From the NCBI GenBank assembly GCA_934277645.1, contig CAKQUX010000002.1, positions 1 through 64,000 on the forward strand: DNA of 64,000 nucleotides, in the 5' to 3' direction. Made by a program: the position numbers and the translations under genes. The notes under the pieces were generated by a model that had not been told where the DNA came from, searched no databases, and saw only the letters and a list, made by a program, of their open reading frames with translations. Positions 8,184 through 17,292 of this stretch are shown one piece after another. Source of the DNA: an uncultured Clostridia bacterium. GTDB taxonomy: Bacteria > Bacillota > Clostridia > Christensenellales > CAG-917. Each line of letters starts with the position of its first letter. Positions within the stretch are counted from its first letter, which is position 1.

Positions 8184-8690
8184 TTAAATCAATTTCAAAA
8201 CGCACATTTCGGCAGCGTCGCCACGTCTTTCACCGAGTCTGAACATTTGGGTGTAGCCACCGCCTTGTCCAAGTTCGTCGCGTCTTGCAGCATACTTAGG
8301 AGCATATTCGTTGAACATTTTTTCAACAAGCGGATGCTTGATGTCCTTCGTACGAGCTTTGAAGTTTGCCTTGCTCTCTTTGTCTGATTTGACTTCTTGC
8401 AAATCTCTAAGGTTTGCCATAAGTTTACGACGAGCGGCAAGCTTTTTAGGCCCGTCGTTTGTGAATTCCTTCTTGACGGTTTCGCCCTTTGCGTTCTTAA
8501 CTTGTTTTGTAACTTTTACAGTATCTTCATAGCTGTTGATAGCAACGGTGATGAGTTTTTCCGCTATTGATTTAACTGCCTTTGCGCGGTCAACAGTTGT
8601 TTCGATTTGTCCATACCAGAGAAGCTCTGAGACTTGATTTTTAAGCAAAGCCATTCTTTGGTCAGATCTTTTACCTAATTTCTTTGGCAT
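8184..8690 (-). CDS. rplQ: 50S ribosomal protein L17, with internal insertion
   Basis: bL17 lines the exit side of the large subunit. The N part (KLGKRSDQRMALLKNQ) and the C part (LVEKMFNEYAPKYAARR ... GGYTQMFRLGERRGD) match L17, but the protein has 168 residues against about 115-130 in most bacteria. The extra length is a Lys-rich segment at about residues 54-118 that replaces the short loop of the usual protein. The gene is last in the S10-spc-alpha run, 10 bases after rpoA, with GGAGG before the ATG. Confidence 0.93.
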   Translation of the reverse strand: MPKKLGKRSDQRMALLKNQVSELLWYGQIETTVDRAKAVKSIAEKLITVAINSYEDTVKVTKQVKNAKGETVKKEFTNDGPKKLAARRKLMANLRDLQEVKSDKESKANFKARTKDIKHPLVEKMFNEYAPKYAARRDELGQGGGYTQMFRLGERRGDAAEMCVLKLI

Positions 8691-8700
8691 ATCTTACCTC

Positions 8701-9654
8701 CTAATCTTCTTGAGCTCTGAGTCCAAGTCCTAAGTCTTCCAACTTCTTGATGACTTCTTCGAGCGACTTTCTGCCAAGATTTCTAACCTTCAACATATCG
8801 TCTTCCGAACGCTTTGTAAGGTCTTCAACGGTGTGAATACCTGCGCGTTTCAAACAGTTGTACGAACGTACTGAAAGGTCTAAGTCCTCAACCGACATTT
8901 CCAAAACTTTTTGTTGTTTGTCGTCGCCTTGCGAAACCAAAATTTCGCAATCGCTCATTGATTCGACAAGTTCTACAAAAAGTTTCAAGTGGTCATTCAT
9001 AATTTTTGCTGCAAGCGAAATGATTTCCTTTGCAGACGTGGTTCCGTCCGTTTCGACTTCGATTGTAAGTTTGTCAAAATCGATGCTATGCTCGACACGA
9101 GTACTTTCAACCGTGTAGTTCACTTTCAAAACAGGAGTATAGATAGAGTCGATAGGAATATATCCGATTGCCGCTCTAGGGTCCTTGTTTTTAGTTGCAG
9201 GAACGTAACCTCTTCCGCTGTCGACAAAGATAGACATCATAATCGAGCCGCCTTCGTCGATTGTACAAATGTACATATCAGGGTTCATAATTTCAACGTC
9301 ACCGGGAACGTCGATATCGCCGGCTTTGACGACACCTGCCGTTGTCTTTCTGAGCGTCAATTCGATTTTGCCGAGTCTGTCGGTGCTGTTAATTTTAAGA
9401 CGCAATCCTTTGATGTTAAGGATAATATCGGTTACGTCTTCTTTAACGCCTTTGATTGTGGCAAATTCGTGGTCAACGCCTTCGATTTTAATACCGACAG
9501 CCGCTGCGCCCGGAAGTGATGACAATAATATTCTCCTAAGGCAGTTGCCGAGAGTCGTGCCGAAACCTCTTTCAAGAGGTTCGACAACGAACTTAGCAAA
9601 ATTCTTGCTTTCGTTCTCTTCGCATACAATCTTAGGTTTCTTGATTTCCATCAT
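8701..9654 (-). CDS. rpoA: RNA polymerase alpha subunit
   Basis: 317 residues, the usual size. The N-terminal dimerisation domain holds F-V-V-E-P-L-E-R-G-F-G-T-T-L-G-N-C-L-R-R-I-L at about 22-43, and the C-terminal domain (about 245-317) holds the helix-hairpin-helix RSYNCLKRAGI ... VRNLGRKSLEEV that contacts UP elements and activators. Two adjacent ATGs (9654 and 9651) both suit the GGAGG; the first is given. It sits between rpsD and rplQ as in other alpha operons. Confidence 0.98.
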   Translation of the reverse strand: MMEIKKPKIVCEENESKNFAKFVVEPLERGFGTTLGNCLRRILLSSLPGAAAVGIKIEGVDHEFATIKGVKEDVTDIILNIKGLRLKINSTDRLGKIELTLRKTTAGVVKAGDIDVPGDVEIMNPDMYICTIDEGGSIMMSIFVDSGRGYVPATKNKDPRAAIGYIPIDSIYTPVLKVNYTVESTRVEHSIDFDKLTIEVETDGTTSAKEIISLAAKIMNDHLKLFVELVESMSDCEILVSQGDDKQQKVLEMSVEDLDLSVRSYNCLKRAGIHTVEDLTKRSEDDMLKVRNLGRKSLEEVIKKLEDLGLGLRAQED

Positions 9655-9676
9655 ATTAAGCCTCCTAAACTAATTA

Positions 9677-10300
9677 TTATTTGGAGTACAACTCGACGAT
9701 TAAGTGTTCCTTGACGTCAAGGTCGATGTCTGCTCTTTCAGGAAGAGCCAAAACCTTACCTGTCAAAGTTGTGTTGTCATATTCAAGCCAACCCGGAACG
9801 CTAGGATTTTTAATTTCCTTTGCAGCCTTCCAAAGCTCTTTGTCTTTCTTAGTTTCTCTGACTGCTACAACGTCGCCTGCCTTAACCAAGATAGATGGAA
9901 TGTCAACGTTTTTACCGTTAACGGTGAAATGTCCGTGATTGACAAGTTGTCTTGCCATATCTCTCGATGCGGCAAATCCCATACGATATACTACGTTGTC
10001 AAGTCTTCTTTCAATCAAAATGAGAAGGTTTTCACCGGTGATACCGCGAAGTGAAGCAGCCTTTTCATAATACATAGAAAGTTGCTTTTCGCTAAGACCG
10101 TAAAATCTCTTGGTCTTTTGCTTTTCACGAAGTTGAACCGAATATCCCGACGGCTTCTTCCTGCCTTGACCGTGGATACCAGGAGGGGTTTGCTTTTTAT
10201 CAAACGTACACTTCGGTGAGTTACATTTGTCGCCTTTTAAATAAAGTTTGCAGCCTTCACGTCTGCACAAACGGCAATCTGCGCCTGTATATTTAGCCAT
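9677..10300 (-). CDS. rpsD: 30S ribosomal protein S4, zinc-binding form
   Basis: 207 residues. uS4 starts 30S assembly by binding the 16S 5' domain. The N terminus carries Cys9, Cys12, Cys26 and Cys31 of the zinc-binding (C+) form, and the S4 RNA-binding fold covers about 95-160 ([27 protein letters not shown]). It lies between rpsK and rpoA. In E. coli S4 represses the alpha operon; in Bacillus it controls its own separate gene. Here it is inside the operon, and a hairpin lies before rpsM. Confidence 0.98.
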   Translation of the reverse strand: MAKYTGADCRLCRREGCKLYLKGDKCNSPKCTFDKKQTPPGIHGQGRKKPSGYSVQLREKQKTKRFYGLSEKQLSMYYEKAASLRGITGENLLILIERRLDNVVYRMGFAASRDMARQLVNHGHFTVNGKNVDIPSILVKAGDVVAVRETKKDKELWKAAKEIKNPSVPGWLEYDNTTLTGKVLALPERADIDLDVKEHLIVELYSK

Positions 10301-10317
10301 TTTCTAATTCCTCCTAA

Positions 10318-10704
10318 TTACAGTCTTCTAGGCTTCGGTGGACGGCAGCCGTTGTGTGGAATCGGCGAAACGTCCTTAATCAAAGATACTTCGAGACCGA
10401 CGTTTGCAAGTGCTCTGATTGCAGATTCTCTACCTGCGCCCGGACCCTTGACGTAAACTTCGACAACTCTCATACCTTGTTCGTATGCTACTTTAGCTGC
10501 GTCTTCGGCAACAACTTGTGCTGCAAACGGGGTCGATTTTCTCGAACCTCTGAGTTTAAGTTTGCCTGCGCTTGACCATGAAACTGCGTTTCCGTTCATA
10601 TCGGTGATAGTAACGATAGTATTGTTAAATGAAGCGTGGATATGGGCTTGACCCTTCTCCGCAGTTTTGCCTGATGCTCTTTTCTTTACATTTTTTCCAG
10701 CCAT
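10318..10704 (-). CDS. rpsK: 30S ribosomal protein S11
   Basis: 128 residues; uS11 of the 30S platform. After a basic N terminus come [16 protein letters not shown] and [11 protein letters not shown], and the end is the conserved [22 protein letters not shown] tail. The gene is 11 bases after rpsM and 17 bases before rpsD. Confidence 0.98.
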   Translation of the reverse strand: MAGKNVKKRASGKTAEKGQAHIHASFNNTIVTITDMNGNAVSWSSAGKLKLRGSRKSTPFAAQVVAEDAAKVAYEQGMRVVEVYVKGPGAGRESAIRALANVGLEVSLIKDVSPIPHNGCRPPKPRRL

Positions 10705-10715
10705 GTCATCGCTCC

Positions 10716-11084
10716 TTATTTCTTCTTGCGGCTAACGGTCTTTTTCGGGCCCTTTCTCGTGCGCGCATTCTGTTTTGTACTTTGACCTCTAACAGGGAGA
10801 CCCTTTCTGTGACGGATACCTCTGTATGAGCCGATTTCTTTAAGTTCTTTAATGTTAGTGTCGATTTCTCTTTTCAAGTCACCTTCGACAGTAAGTTGCT
10901 TTTCAATGTAGTCACGAAGCAAGCTAACTTGGTTTTCATCCAAGTCCTTAACACGTACGTCAGGGCTGATGCCTGTTTCGCTCAAAATTTTGTTGGCTGT
11001 CGGACGACCGATACCGAAAATGTAGGTAAGTCCGATTTCAACTCTTTTCTCACGTGGTAATTCCACGCCGGCGATTCTTGCCAT
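10716..11084 (-). CDS. rpsM: 30S ribosomal protein S13
   Basis: 122 residues; uS13 of the 30S head, contacting P-site tRNA and the B1 bridges. It opens [14 protein letters not shown], has the helix-turn [14 protein letters not shown], and ends in the basic [14 protein letters not shown] tail. A 95-base gap with a paired hairpin (11123-11167) separates it from rpmJ, the largest gap in this part of the operon. Confidence 0.98.
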   Translation of the reverse strand: MARIAGVELPREKRVEIGLTYIFGIGRPTANKILSETGISPDVRVKDLDENQVSLLRDYIEKQLTVEGDLKREIDTNIKELKEIGSYRGIRHRKGLPVRGQSTKQNARTRKGPKKTVSRKKK

Positions 11085-11122
11085 TTTCTACCTCCAAAAA
11101 TTTAAAAAATCTATCTGAACAA

Positions 11123-11167
11123 CCAAAGTCCTGTGTTAATTTGGAATGCCACAGGCAGCCGCTTTGG
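11123..11167 (-). promoter_or_regulatory. intercistronic hairpin between rpmJ and rpsM
   Basis: CCAAAG (11123-11128) pairs with CTTTGG (11162-11167) and CCTGTG (11130-11135) with CACAGG (11150-11155), forming a two-part stem with a side loop. There is no T run after it on the minus strand, so it is not a terminator. It sits just before rpsM, where E. coli has the S4 target of the alpha operon. A regulatory or processing role is inferred. Confidence 0.5.
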
Positions 11168-11179
11168 AATATTTACTAA

Positions 11180-11296
11180 TCAGCCTTGGCGTTGCTTATG
11201 ATTTTTGTACTTAGAACAAATAACCATAACTCTGCCGTTACGCTTGATAACTTTGCACTTGTCACACATTGGTTTAACCGATGGTCTAACTTTCAT
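11180..11296 (-). CDS. rpmJ: 50S ribosomal protein L36
   Basis: A 38-residue gene starting [14 protein letters not shown] and ending NHKQRQG, the standard bL36 with zinc ligands Cys11, Cys14, Cys27 and His33. GGAGG lies before the ATG at 11296. It lies between infA and rpsM, the usual position. Confidence 0.97.
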   Translation of the reverse strand: MKVRPSVKPMCDKCKVIKRNGRVMVICSKYKNHKQRQG

Positions 11297-11316
11297 TGTT
11301 TTTTCCTCCGACCTAA

Positions 11317-11538
11317 TTAATTTTTAAATCTCCACACAACCCTGCCTTTTGTAAGGTCATAAGGGCTGAGTTCGATGGTGACTTTGTCACCTTCTAATAC
11401 TCTGATATTATTTTGTCTGAGCTTTCCCGATAGATAAGCTATGATGACGTGTCCGTTTGTAAGTTGAACCTTAAACTTGGTTTGAGGCAAAACTTCAATG
11501 ACTTTGCCTTCTGCTTCAATGACGTCCTCTTTCGACAT
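11317..11538 (-). CDS. infA: translation initiation factor IF-1
   Basis: 73 residues, one OB-fold: [19 protein letters not shown], then [27 protein letters not shown] and [15 protein letters not shown]-1 blocks the A site during initiation. It lies between the KOW gene and rpmJ. Confidence 0.98.
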   Translation of the reverse strand: MSKEDVIEAEGKVIEVLPQTKFKVQLTNGHVIIAYLSGKLRQNNIRVLEGDKVTIELSPYDLTKGRVVWRFKN

Positions 11539-11553
11539 ACAACCTCCGATATT

Positions 11554-11823
11554 TTAGCCGTCAACTTTTTCGTTATACGGTCTTAACGCACTGCGAAGTT
11601 CCGTATCGAAAACTTGCGCATTCTGTTTCAATTTTTCGCTGATTTTGTCAAGCATATCGCCCTTTGTTTTAAGGTGCTTGACCTTTTTCAGTTTCGGCGA
11701 TTTTACTCGTCTCAACTTGCCGTCTGCAATCTTGACGTAGGTTTCGTCAACGATTTCGACAACTGCATAGTATCGACCGCTGTCACGCCCTTGTTTGGAA
11801 TATACTACTTGCCCTAACTCCAT
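11554..11823 (-). CDS. KOW-domain RNA-binding protein (L14e-like)
   Basis: 89 residues. The first 35 form a KOW motif (MELGQVVYSKQGRDSGRYY) like that of eukaryotic and archaeal L14e, followed by a basic linker and a helical C terminus. Clostridial ribosomal operons often have this gene between map and infA. It is presumed to bind rRNA or ribosome, but I know of no firm role. It starts 7 bases after map. Confidence 0.85.
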   Translation of the reverse strand: MELGQVVYSKQGRDSGRYYAVVEIVDETYVKIADGKLRRVKSPKLKKVKHLKTKGDMLDKISEKLKQNAQVFDTELRSALRPYNEKVDG

Positions 11824-11830
11824 ATAAACC

Positions 11831-12574
11831 TCAAAGCGTTAATATCTCTATTCCGTTCTCGGTAAGAGCTACGGTGTTTTCATAGTGCGCAGACGGTTTG
11901 CCGTCATTTGTTACGACCGTCCAGCCGTCACGTTTGGTATATACTTTGTACGTTCCGAGATTTATCATCGGCTCTATCGCCAACACTAAACCTTCTTTAA
12001 GCTCGATTCCGCTACCCGCTCTGCCATAGTTAGGAACGTTCGGATCTTCGTGCATATCTTTTCCTATGCCGTGTCCAACCAAAACTCTGACTACGGAAAA
12101 TCCGTTAGCTTCGACGTGGCTTTGCACTGCGTGAGATATATCTCCGAGACGATTGCCGACTTTAAATTCGGCTATGCCTTTATAGAAGCTTTCTTTGCAC
12201 ACTTCAACAAGTTTTTTCTTTTCTTCGCTAACGTTTCCGATAAGAAATGTTCTCGCCGCATCGCCTTGCCATCCGTCAAGGATTGCCCCGACGTCGACGC
12301 TGACGATTTGCCCTTCTTCTATAACTCTATCGCCCGGAATGCCGTGTACGACTTCATCGTCTATCGAGCAACATATCGATGCGGGATATCCGCCGTAGTT
12401 CAAAAAGGACGGAACCGCATTATGCCTTCTGATGAAATTTTCTGCCAGCGTATCAAGCTGTTTCGTTGTCATCCCCGCTTGAATTTTCTCTTCGAGAAAT
12501 TTAAGCAAATCTCCGACAACTTTTCCCGCTTTCCTCATCTTATCGATTTCAAACGGTGTTTTTAAATAAATCAT
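11831..12574 (-). CDS. map: methionine aminopeptidase, type I
   Basis: 247 residues. It removes the initiator methionine from nascent proteins. Metal ligands of the pita-bread fold are visible: Asp in DVGAILDGWQGD (two aspartates), His in VGHGIGKDMHEDP, Glu in AIEPM, and Glu in the C-terminal HYENTVALTENG. There is no N-terminal zinc extension. Its ATG overlaps the adk stop (ATGA), indicating coupled translation. Confidence 0.97.
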   Translation of the reverse strand: MIYLKTPFEIDKMRKAGKVVGDLLKFLEEKIQAGMTTKQLDTLAENFIRRHNAVPSFLNYGGYPASICCSIDDEVVHGIPGDRVIEEGQIVSVDVGAILDGWQGDAARTFLIGNVSEEKKKLVEVCKESFYKGIAEFKVGNRLGDISHAVQSHVEANGFSVVRVLVGHGIGKDMHEDPNVPNYGRAGSGIELKEGLVLAIEPMINLGTYKVYTKRDGWTVVTNDGKPSAHYENTVALTENGIEILTL

Positions 12575-13191
12575 TTATTAAGCGCCTCTTTAACCGCGTC
12601 AAACGTTGCTTCGACCGACGTTGCGTTTATATCTACAAGCACGCCTTCTTTTTCATAAAAGCCGATAAGCGGCGCAGTTTGTTTTTCGTAAACCTCAAGT
12701 CTTGCCTTAACGGTTTCCGGTTTATCATCGTCACGAACGAACATATTTTCGCCGCATTTAGGGCAAACTTCACTGCCTTTCAAGGTGTTGACGTGAGAAG
12801 TTTCGCCGCAAATGCAAACTCTTCTTCCTGACAATCTTTCGATTATCGTTTCAAAAGGAACGATGATGTTTAAAGCTATGTCGATTTTCGCAACCTTGGA
12901 CAAAGCCTCGGCTTGCGCAATCGTTCTCGGGAATCCATCTAAGATGTACCCGTTTTGAGCGTCTTTTTCTGCGAGTCTGTCCTTTACAATGTCAATAACG
13001 ACTTCATCCGGAACCAAAGCTCCTTTGTCGATATACGATTTTGCAAGTTTGCCGAGCTCGGTTGCTTCCTTGATATTTCTACGGAGAATGTCGCCCGTTG
13101 AAATGTGCGGGATGTTATATTCTTTTGCTATAAGCGCAGCTTGCGTGCCTTTTCCCGCACCCGGCGCTCCAAGTAAAACTATATTTTTCAT
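12571..13191 (-). CDS. adk: adenylate kinase, zinc-lid type
   Basis: 206 residues. It interconverts ATP, AMP and ADP. The P-loop GAPGAGKGTQ is at 8-17, the AMP site STGDILRR follows, DGFPRT lies at about 85-90, and the LID domain is the long form with Cys-x-Cys and Cys-x-x-Cys pairs (RVCICGE ... EVCPKCG), which bind zinc in Gram-positive enzymes. The first pair has one residue between the cysteines instead of two, worth a check for metal binding. A strong hairpin lies between secY and adk. Confidence 0.97.
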   Translation of the reverse strand: MKNIVLLGAPGAGKGTQAALIAKEYNIPHISTGDILRRNIKEATELGKLAKSYIDKGALVPDEVVIDIVKDRLAEKDAQNGYILDGFPRTIAQAEALSKVAKIDIALNIIVPFETIIERLSGRRVCICGETSHVNTLKGSEVCPKCGENMFVRDDDKPETVKARLEVYEKQTAPLIGFYEKEGVLVDINATSVEATFDAVKEALNK

Positions 13192-13211
13192 ATCGTTTTC
13201 TCCTTTCCGTT

Positions 13212-13255
13212 TAGGTTTTGTCTACGTCTTCGAACATGTCCGAAGACGTAGCCTA
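13212..13255 (-). promoter_or_regulatory. strong intercistronic hairpin between secY and adk
   Basis: Perfect 11-bp stem CTACGTCTTCG (13222-13232) / CGAAGACGTAG (13241-13251), extended by TAGG (13212-13215) / CCTA (13252-13255) across a 6-base bulge. No T run follows on the minus strand, so it is not a standard terminator, and the downstream operon genes need readthrough. A role in mRNA processing or stability is inferred. Confidence 0.6.
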
Positions 13256-13260
13256 ATCGA

Positions 13261-14574
13261 TTATTTCAAGAAACCTTTATAATGACGCATCATTATTTGC
13301 GATTCTAATTGCTTGTTCAATTCAAGCGCTACCGAAACTACGATGAGAAGTCCCGTTGCGGAGAATGCGCTGCCGAAGCCCAATGCGCCGTTATCCGACA
13401 ATGCTTGGAATATGAACGTAGGAACAAGAGCGAGAACGGCAAGGAACAAAGCTCCCACCAAAACGATTCTGTTGTTTACTCGTCTTAAATAGTCCGCCGT
13501 AGGTTTGCCTGCTCTTATACCCATGATAAGGCCGCCCGATTGTTGAATGTTCTTTGCAATTTCGTCAGGATTGAATTGAATCATCGAGTAGAAATAGCTA
13601 AAGAATATGATGAATATTGCAAGGAACACATAGTACGGCCAAGTACCGCTACCCATATTTTGAGCGTACCAGACGTAAGCGTTGCTCGTCGGCCAGAAGC
13701 TCATAATCATTTGAGGGAACATGCAGATTGACGATGCGAAAATGATTGGCATAACGCCGCCGCTGTTTACTCTGATAGGGATATGCGTCGATCTTCCGCC
13801 ATACATCTTGTTACCCTTAATTTGTTTTGCGTATTGAACCATAACTCGTCTTTCTGACAAATCGGTAAATACGATAAACAAGAATATAAGGAAAACGATA
13901 ATAAGGAAGCCGATAATGTTCCAGATATACGTCCATTGTTCGCCGACCATCTTGAAAGATTTTGCGAGCGAAACGCCGAACGATGAAAGGATGCCGACAA
14001 AGATGATAAGCGACGTACCGTTTCCGATTCCGTACTCGGTCATTCTTTCGCCGAGCCACATGACCATCGTCGAACCTGCTACGAGCAAGATGACAATCGA
14101 TATCATAGTCATAACAAGGCTTGCTTGTCCGTCACCGAAGATTTGGTCTATTGCGCCGTATGACTTCCATGTAAAGATAATACCGATTGCTTGAACGACA
14201 GCCAATACTATTGCAAAATATCTGGTAATTTGCGTAAGTTTTTTTCTGCCAAGCTCACCTTCCTTAGAAAGCCTTTCGAGCTTAGGAATTGCGAGCGTCA
14301 ACAGCTGCATTATAATGAACGCATTGATGAAAGGCAAAATACCTAACGCAAAAAGTGTTCCGTTTTGCATTGAGCCACCGGTCATCGTTGACAAAATGCT
14401 AAGGAAATCGCCGCCTGCGCTCGTACCGAGAATAGCTTCCTCGATTTTAGCCGCATTGATTCCCGGAAGCGGAATGTAACATCCAATTCTGTAAACCAAA
14501 AGGAGAGCCAGAGTTAAAAAGATTTTAACTCTGATTTCCTTAGTTTTAAATGCGTTCTTTAATGTTTCAAACAT
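13261..14574 (-). CDS. secY: protein translocase subunit SecY
   Basis: 437 residues, ten hydrophobic segments. SecY is the channel of the Sec translocon, working here with SecE (37953) and SecA (45837). Visible: N-terminal RIGCYIPLPGIN, the plug region after it, GIGNGTSLIIFVGI in the middle, and the cytoplasmic-loop RRVNNRIVLVGALFLA toward the end. The start overlaps the rplO stop by one base (TAATG). Confidence 0.98.
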   Translation of the reverse strand: MFETLKNAFKTKEIRVKIFLTLALLLVYRIGCYIPLPGINAAKIEEAILGTSAGGDFLSILSTMTGGSMQNGTLFALGILPFINAFIIMQLLTLAIPKLERLSKEGELGRKKLTQITRYFAIVLAVVQAIGIIFTWKSYGAIDQIFGDGQASLVMTMISIVILLVAGSTMVMWLGERMTEYGIGNGTSLIIFVGILSSFGVSLAKSFKMVGEQWTYIWNIIGFLIIVFLIFLFIVFTDLSERRVMVQYAKQIKGNKMYGGRSTHIPIRVNSGGVMPIIFASSICMFPQMIMSFWPTSNAYVWYAQNMGSGTWPYYVFLAIFIIFFSYFYSMIQFNPDEIAKNIQQSGGLIMGIRAGKPTADYLRRVNNRIVLVGALFLAVLALVPTFIFQALSDNGALGFGSAFSATGLLIVVSVALELNKQLESQIMMRHYKGFLK

Positions 14575-15020
14575 TATAATACCTCAACACTGCCGCCTGC
14601 TTTTTCAATAGCTTCCTTTGCAGTTTTAGTAAATTTAGCAGCTTGAACGGTCAATTTCTTTTCAAGCTTGCCGTCGCCCATAACTTTAAGACCGTATGGA
14701 GCGATGTTTGAGATTATTCCTTTAGAAACAAGCATTTCTGCATTGACGACTGCGCCGTTTTCAAAAACGTTCAATTCGCCAATGTTGACTACGCTGTAAT
14801 CATGCGCAAATCTCTTGTTGTTGAATCCGCGTTTAGGAATTCTTCTCGTAAGCGGCATTTGTCCGCCTTCGAAGTTAGGACGTACACCGCCACCGCTTCT
14901 TGCCCATTGACCTTTGTGACCACGGGTTGAAGTCTTGCCGGTGCCGCTACCGATACCGCGACCAACTCTCTTAGGGGCTTTCGTTGCGCCTTCAGCGCTC
15001 TTCAATTCTTGAATATACAT
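14574..15020 (-). CDS. rplO: 50S ribosomal protein L15
   Basis: 148 residues; uL15, a late-assembly protein of the large subunit. The basic glycine-rich N terminus [20 protein letters not shown] and the later R-I-P-K-R-G-F-N-N are diagnostic. It lies between rpmD and secY. Confidence 0.98.
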   Translation of the reverse strand: MYIQELKSAEGATKAPKRVGRGIGSGTGKTSTRGHKGQWARSGGGVRPNFEGGQMPLTRRIPKRGFNNKRFAHDYSVVNIGELNVFENGAVVNAEMLVSKGIISNIAPYGLKVMGDGKLEKKLTVQAAKFTKTAKEAIEKAGGSVEVL

Positions 15021-15031
15021 TCTTGCCCTCC

Positions 15032-15226
15032 TTAGATTTCCTCAACCTTTACAAGGTGAGAAACTTTGCTTATCATTCCTCTTGTGACTGCGTCATCGTT
15101 GTGAACTCTGCTGCTACCGATTTTGCCGAGACCCAAAGCCTCTACGTTAGCCTTTTGATTTTTCAAACAACCGATTGTGCTTTTGACAAGAGTTACTTTA
15201 ATTTGTTTAACTTTCTTCGTTGCCAT
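15032..15226 (-). CDS. rpmD: 50S ribosomal protein L30
   Basis: 64 residues; uL30. [31 protein letters not shown] is the expected first two thirds, and the protein ends [10 protein letters not shown]. It lies between rpsE and rplO with 9-11 base gaps. Confidence 0.97.
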   Translation of the reverse strand: MATKKVKQIKVTLVKSTIGCLKNQKANVEALGLGKIGSSRVHNDDAVTRGMISKVSHLVKVEEI

Positions 15227-15235
15227 AATTCCTCC

Positions 15236-15745
15236 TTAGAGTTCTTCCGGAGATATTCCACGGAGAGCCGCAACTTGTTTTGCGTCTCTAAGACTCATAA
15301 GACCTTCAATCGTTGCTTTTGCGCAGTTGATAGGGTTGTTTGAGCCGAGCGACTTCGTTCTGATGTCTTTAATACCCGTGACTTCCAAAACCGCACGAAC
15401 AGGTCCGCCTGCGATAACTCCAGTACCGGGTTCGGCAGGAAGGAGTCTGACTTGACCTCTACCGAATTTACCGATGATTTCGTGAGGAATCGTCGTATCT
15501 TTAAGAGCAATAGGCTTCATAGCACGCTTTGCGCTTTGAGTTGCTTTTTCGATTGCTTCAGGAACTTCGGCAGCCTTACCCATTCCGAGTCCGACCGAAC
15601 CTTTTTCGTCACCGACAACAACAAGAGCGCTGAAACGCATCGTTCTACCACCTTTTACAACCTTGGTAACACGGTTAAGAGCGATGAGCTTTTTTGAGAT
15701 ACCGTCATTTTGTTCTCTATTTTGTCTTTCTTCACGCTTTGCCAT
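15236..15745 (-). CDS. rpsE: 30S ribosomal protein S5
   Basis: 169 residues; uS5, part of the mRNA entry channel and of decoding fidelity. The double-stranded-RNA-binding N domain has [19 protein letters not shown], and the C domain has [21 protein letters not shown]. It starts 8 bases after rplR. Confidence 0.98.
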   Translation of the reverse strand: MAKREERQNREQNDGISKKLIALNRVTKVVKGGRTMRFSALVVVGDEKGSVGLGMGKAAEVPEAIEKATQSAKRAMKPIALKDTTIPHEIIGKFGRGQVRLLPAEPGTGVIAGGPVRAVLEVTGIKDIRTKSLGSNNPINCAKATIEGLMSLRDAKQVAALRGISPEEL

Positions 15746-15753
15746 ACTTCCTC

Positions 15754-16122
15754 CTAAAATTTGAGTCCGGCTTCTCTGGCAGCATCTGCCAAAGCCTCGA
15801 CTCTACCCGTATAGATATAACCGCCTCTGTCGAAAACGATTGTATCGATACCTTTTGCTATAGCCTTTTTAGCGACGTCAGCGCCGACGAGCTTTGCAGC
15901 TTCGATCTTCGTGACTTTGTCTGCTTTTGCGGCAATCTCTTTTACGAGCGTCGAAGAAGAAACCAAAGTTACTCCTTGAACGTCGTCGATAATCTGAGCG
16001 TAGATGTGATTTGCACTTCTGTAAACGCTAAGACGTGGTCTTTCAGAGGTGCCGTTTACCGACTTTCTAACACGCTTATGACGGATAAGTCTGTCTGCGT
16101 TCTTGTCTTTCTTATTTATCAT
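15754..16122 (-). CDS. rplR: 50S ribosomal protein L18
   Basis: 122 residues; uL18 binds 5S rRNA with L5. Features: [12 protein letters not shown] near the N terminus, [20 protein letters not shown], and the end [24 protein letters not shown]. It lies between rplF and rpsE. Confidence 0.98.
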   Translation of the reverse strand: MINKKDKNADRLIRHKRVRKSVNGTSERPRLSVYRSANHIYAQIIDDVQGVTLVSSSTLVKEIAAKADKVTKIEAAKLVGADVAKKAIAKGIDTIVFDRGGYIYTGRVEALADAAREAGLKF

Positions 16123-16133
16123 AGTGTCACCTC

Positions 16134-16673
16134 TTATTTACCTGCCGCTTTACCGACCTTGCGGATAACGACTTCGTCTTTATATTGAATACCATAGCCG
16201 TGATACGGTTCGACTTTCTTTATTTCTCTGATAGAAGCCGCAACTTGTCCGACCTTTTGTTTGTCAATGCCTTTAACCACGATTTCAAGCGGGCTTGGCA
16301 ATTCAAACTTAATGCCTTCTGGAGCGACAACTTCGACAGGATGTGAAAATCCGATATTCATTGTAAGTTTGTTTCCTGCGACTGCGCATTTATAACCGAC
16401 GCCGTTTACGAGCAATGCTTTTTCAAAGCCGTTCGTGACGCCTTTTACCATGTTGTTGATAATTGCGCGGTACAAACCGTGGAGTGCGCGATGGTCTTTG
16501 TCTTCGCTGTGTCTTTCAACAAGGATTTTACCGCCTTCGCTCTTAACGGTGATTGATTTATCGACTTCTTGCGTCAAAGTTCCGAGAGGACCTTTAACCG
16601 TAATAAGATTGTCTTTGTTTTCAAACGTTACGTTTGCAGGAATTTCGATAGGAGCTCTACCAATACGTGACAT
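16134..16673 (-). CDS. rplF: 50S ribosomal protein L6
   Basis: 179 residues with the two repeated L6 domains: [15 protein letters not shown] at the start and the C-terminal [18 protein letters not shown] signature. uL6 lies near the factor-binding site of the 50S. It follows rpsH by 11 bases. Confidence 0.98.
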   Translation of the reverse strand: MSRIGRAPIEIPANVTFENKDNLITVKGPLGTLTQEVDKSITVKSEGGKILVERHSEDKDHRALHGLYRAIINNMVKGVTNGFEKALLVNGVGYKCAVAGNKLTMNIGFSHPVEVVAPEGIKFELPSPLEIVVKGIDKQKVGQVAASIREIKKVEPYHGYGIQYKDEVVIRKVGKAAGK

Positions 16674-16684
16674 ACCCTACCTCC

Positions 16685-17083
16685 TTACCACACGTAGGCG
16701 AGAACTTCGCCGCCGATGTGTTTTTCTCTTGCTACTTTATCGGTCATAATGCCTTGTGAAGTAGAAAGGATAGCGATTCCGAGTCCGTTAAGAACTTTCG
16801 GAAGCTCGTTTGCACCTGCATAAACTCTAAGACCAGGTGTCGATACACGCTTTAAACCGTTGATGACTTTTTCGTATTTGCCGACGTATTTTAAAGTAAT
16901 CTTAATATCGTTCTGAACGTCCTTTTCGATAACTTCGAAGTTTTTGATATAACCTTCTTTCAAAAGGATTTCAGAGATAGCAAGTTTTTCTTTTGAGCTC
17001 GGAACAGTTACGGTTTCATGCTTTGCAGTTTGAGCGTTTCTGATTCTTGTCAACATATCTGCGATAGGATCTGTGAATACCAT
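16685..17083 (-). CDS. rpsH: 30S ribosomal protein S8
   Basis: 132 residues from ATG at 17083, which has GGAGG 5 bases before it; the frame runs further upstream over rpsN but without sense. uS8 binds the central 16S domain: [18 protein letters not shown], then [10 protein letters not shown], and the end [20 protein letters not shown]. In E. coli S8 represses the spc operon by binding near rplE; no such site was recognised here. Confidence 0.98.
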   Translation of the reverse strand: MVFTDPIADMLTRIRNAQTAKHETVTVPSSKEKLAISEILLKEGYIKNFEVIEKDVQNDIKITLKYVGKYEKVINGLKRVSTPGLRVYAGANELPKVLNGLGIAILSTSQGIMTDKVAREKHIGGEVLAYVW

Positions 17084-17093
17084 ATTAACCTCC

Positions 17094-17279
17094 TTACCAG
17101 CTTGACTTTCTGACGCCAGGGATTTGACCTTTGTAGGCAAGTTCCCTGAAGCATACTCTGCATATGCCATACTTCTTCAAAACTGCGTGAGGTCTGCCGC
17201 AAATACGACATCTTGTATATTCACGAGTTGAGAATTTTTGTGGTCTTTGCTGTTTGTTTATCATTGATTTCTTTGCCAT
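17094..17279 (-). CDS. rpsN: 30S ribosomal protein S14, zinc (type Z) form
   Basis: 61 residues. The short uS14 with two Cys-x-x-Cys pairs (Cys24, Cys27, Cys40, Cys43) in [21 protein letters not shown]. This is the zinc-requiring form; a zinc-free paralogue, if present, is elsewhere. It lies between rplE and rpsH. Confidence 0.98.
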   Translation of the reverse strand: MAKKSMINKQQRPQKFSTREYTRCRICGRPHAVLKKYGICRVCFRELAYKGQIPGVRKSSW

Positions 17280-17292
17280 TTTTTAATTCTCC

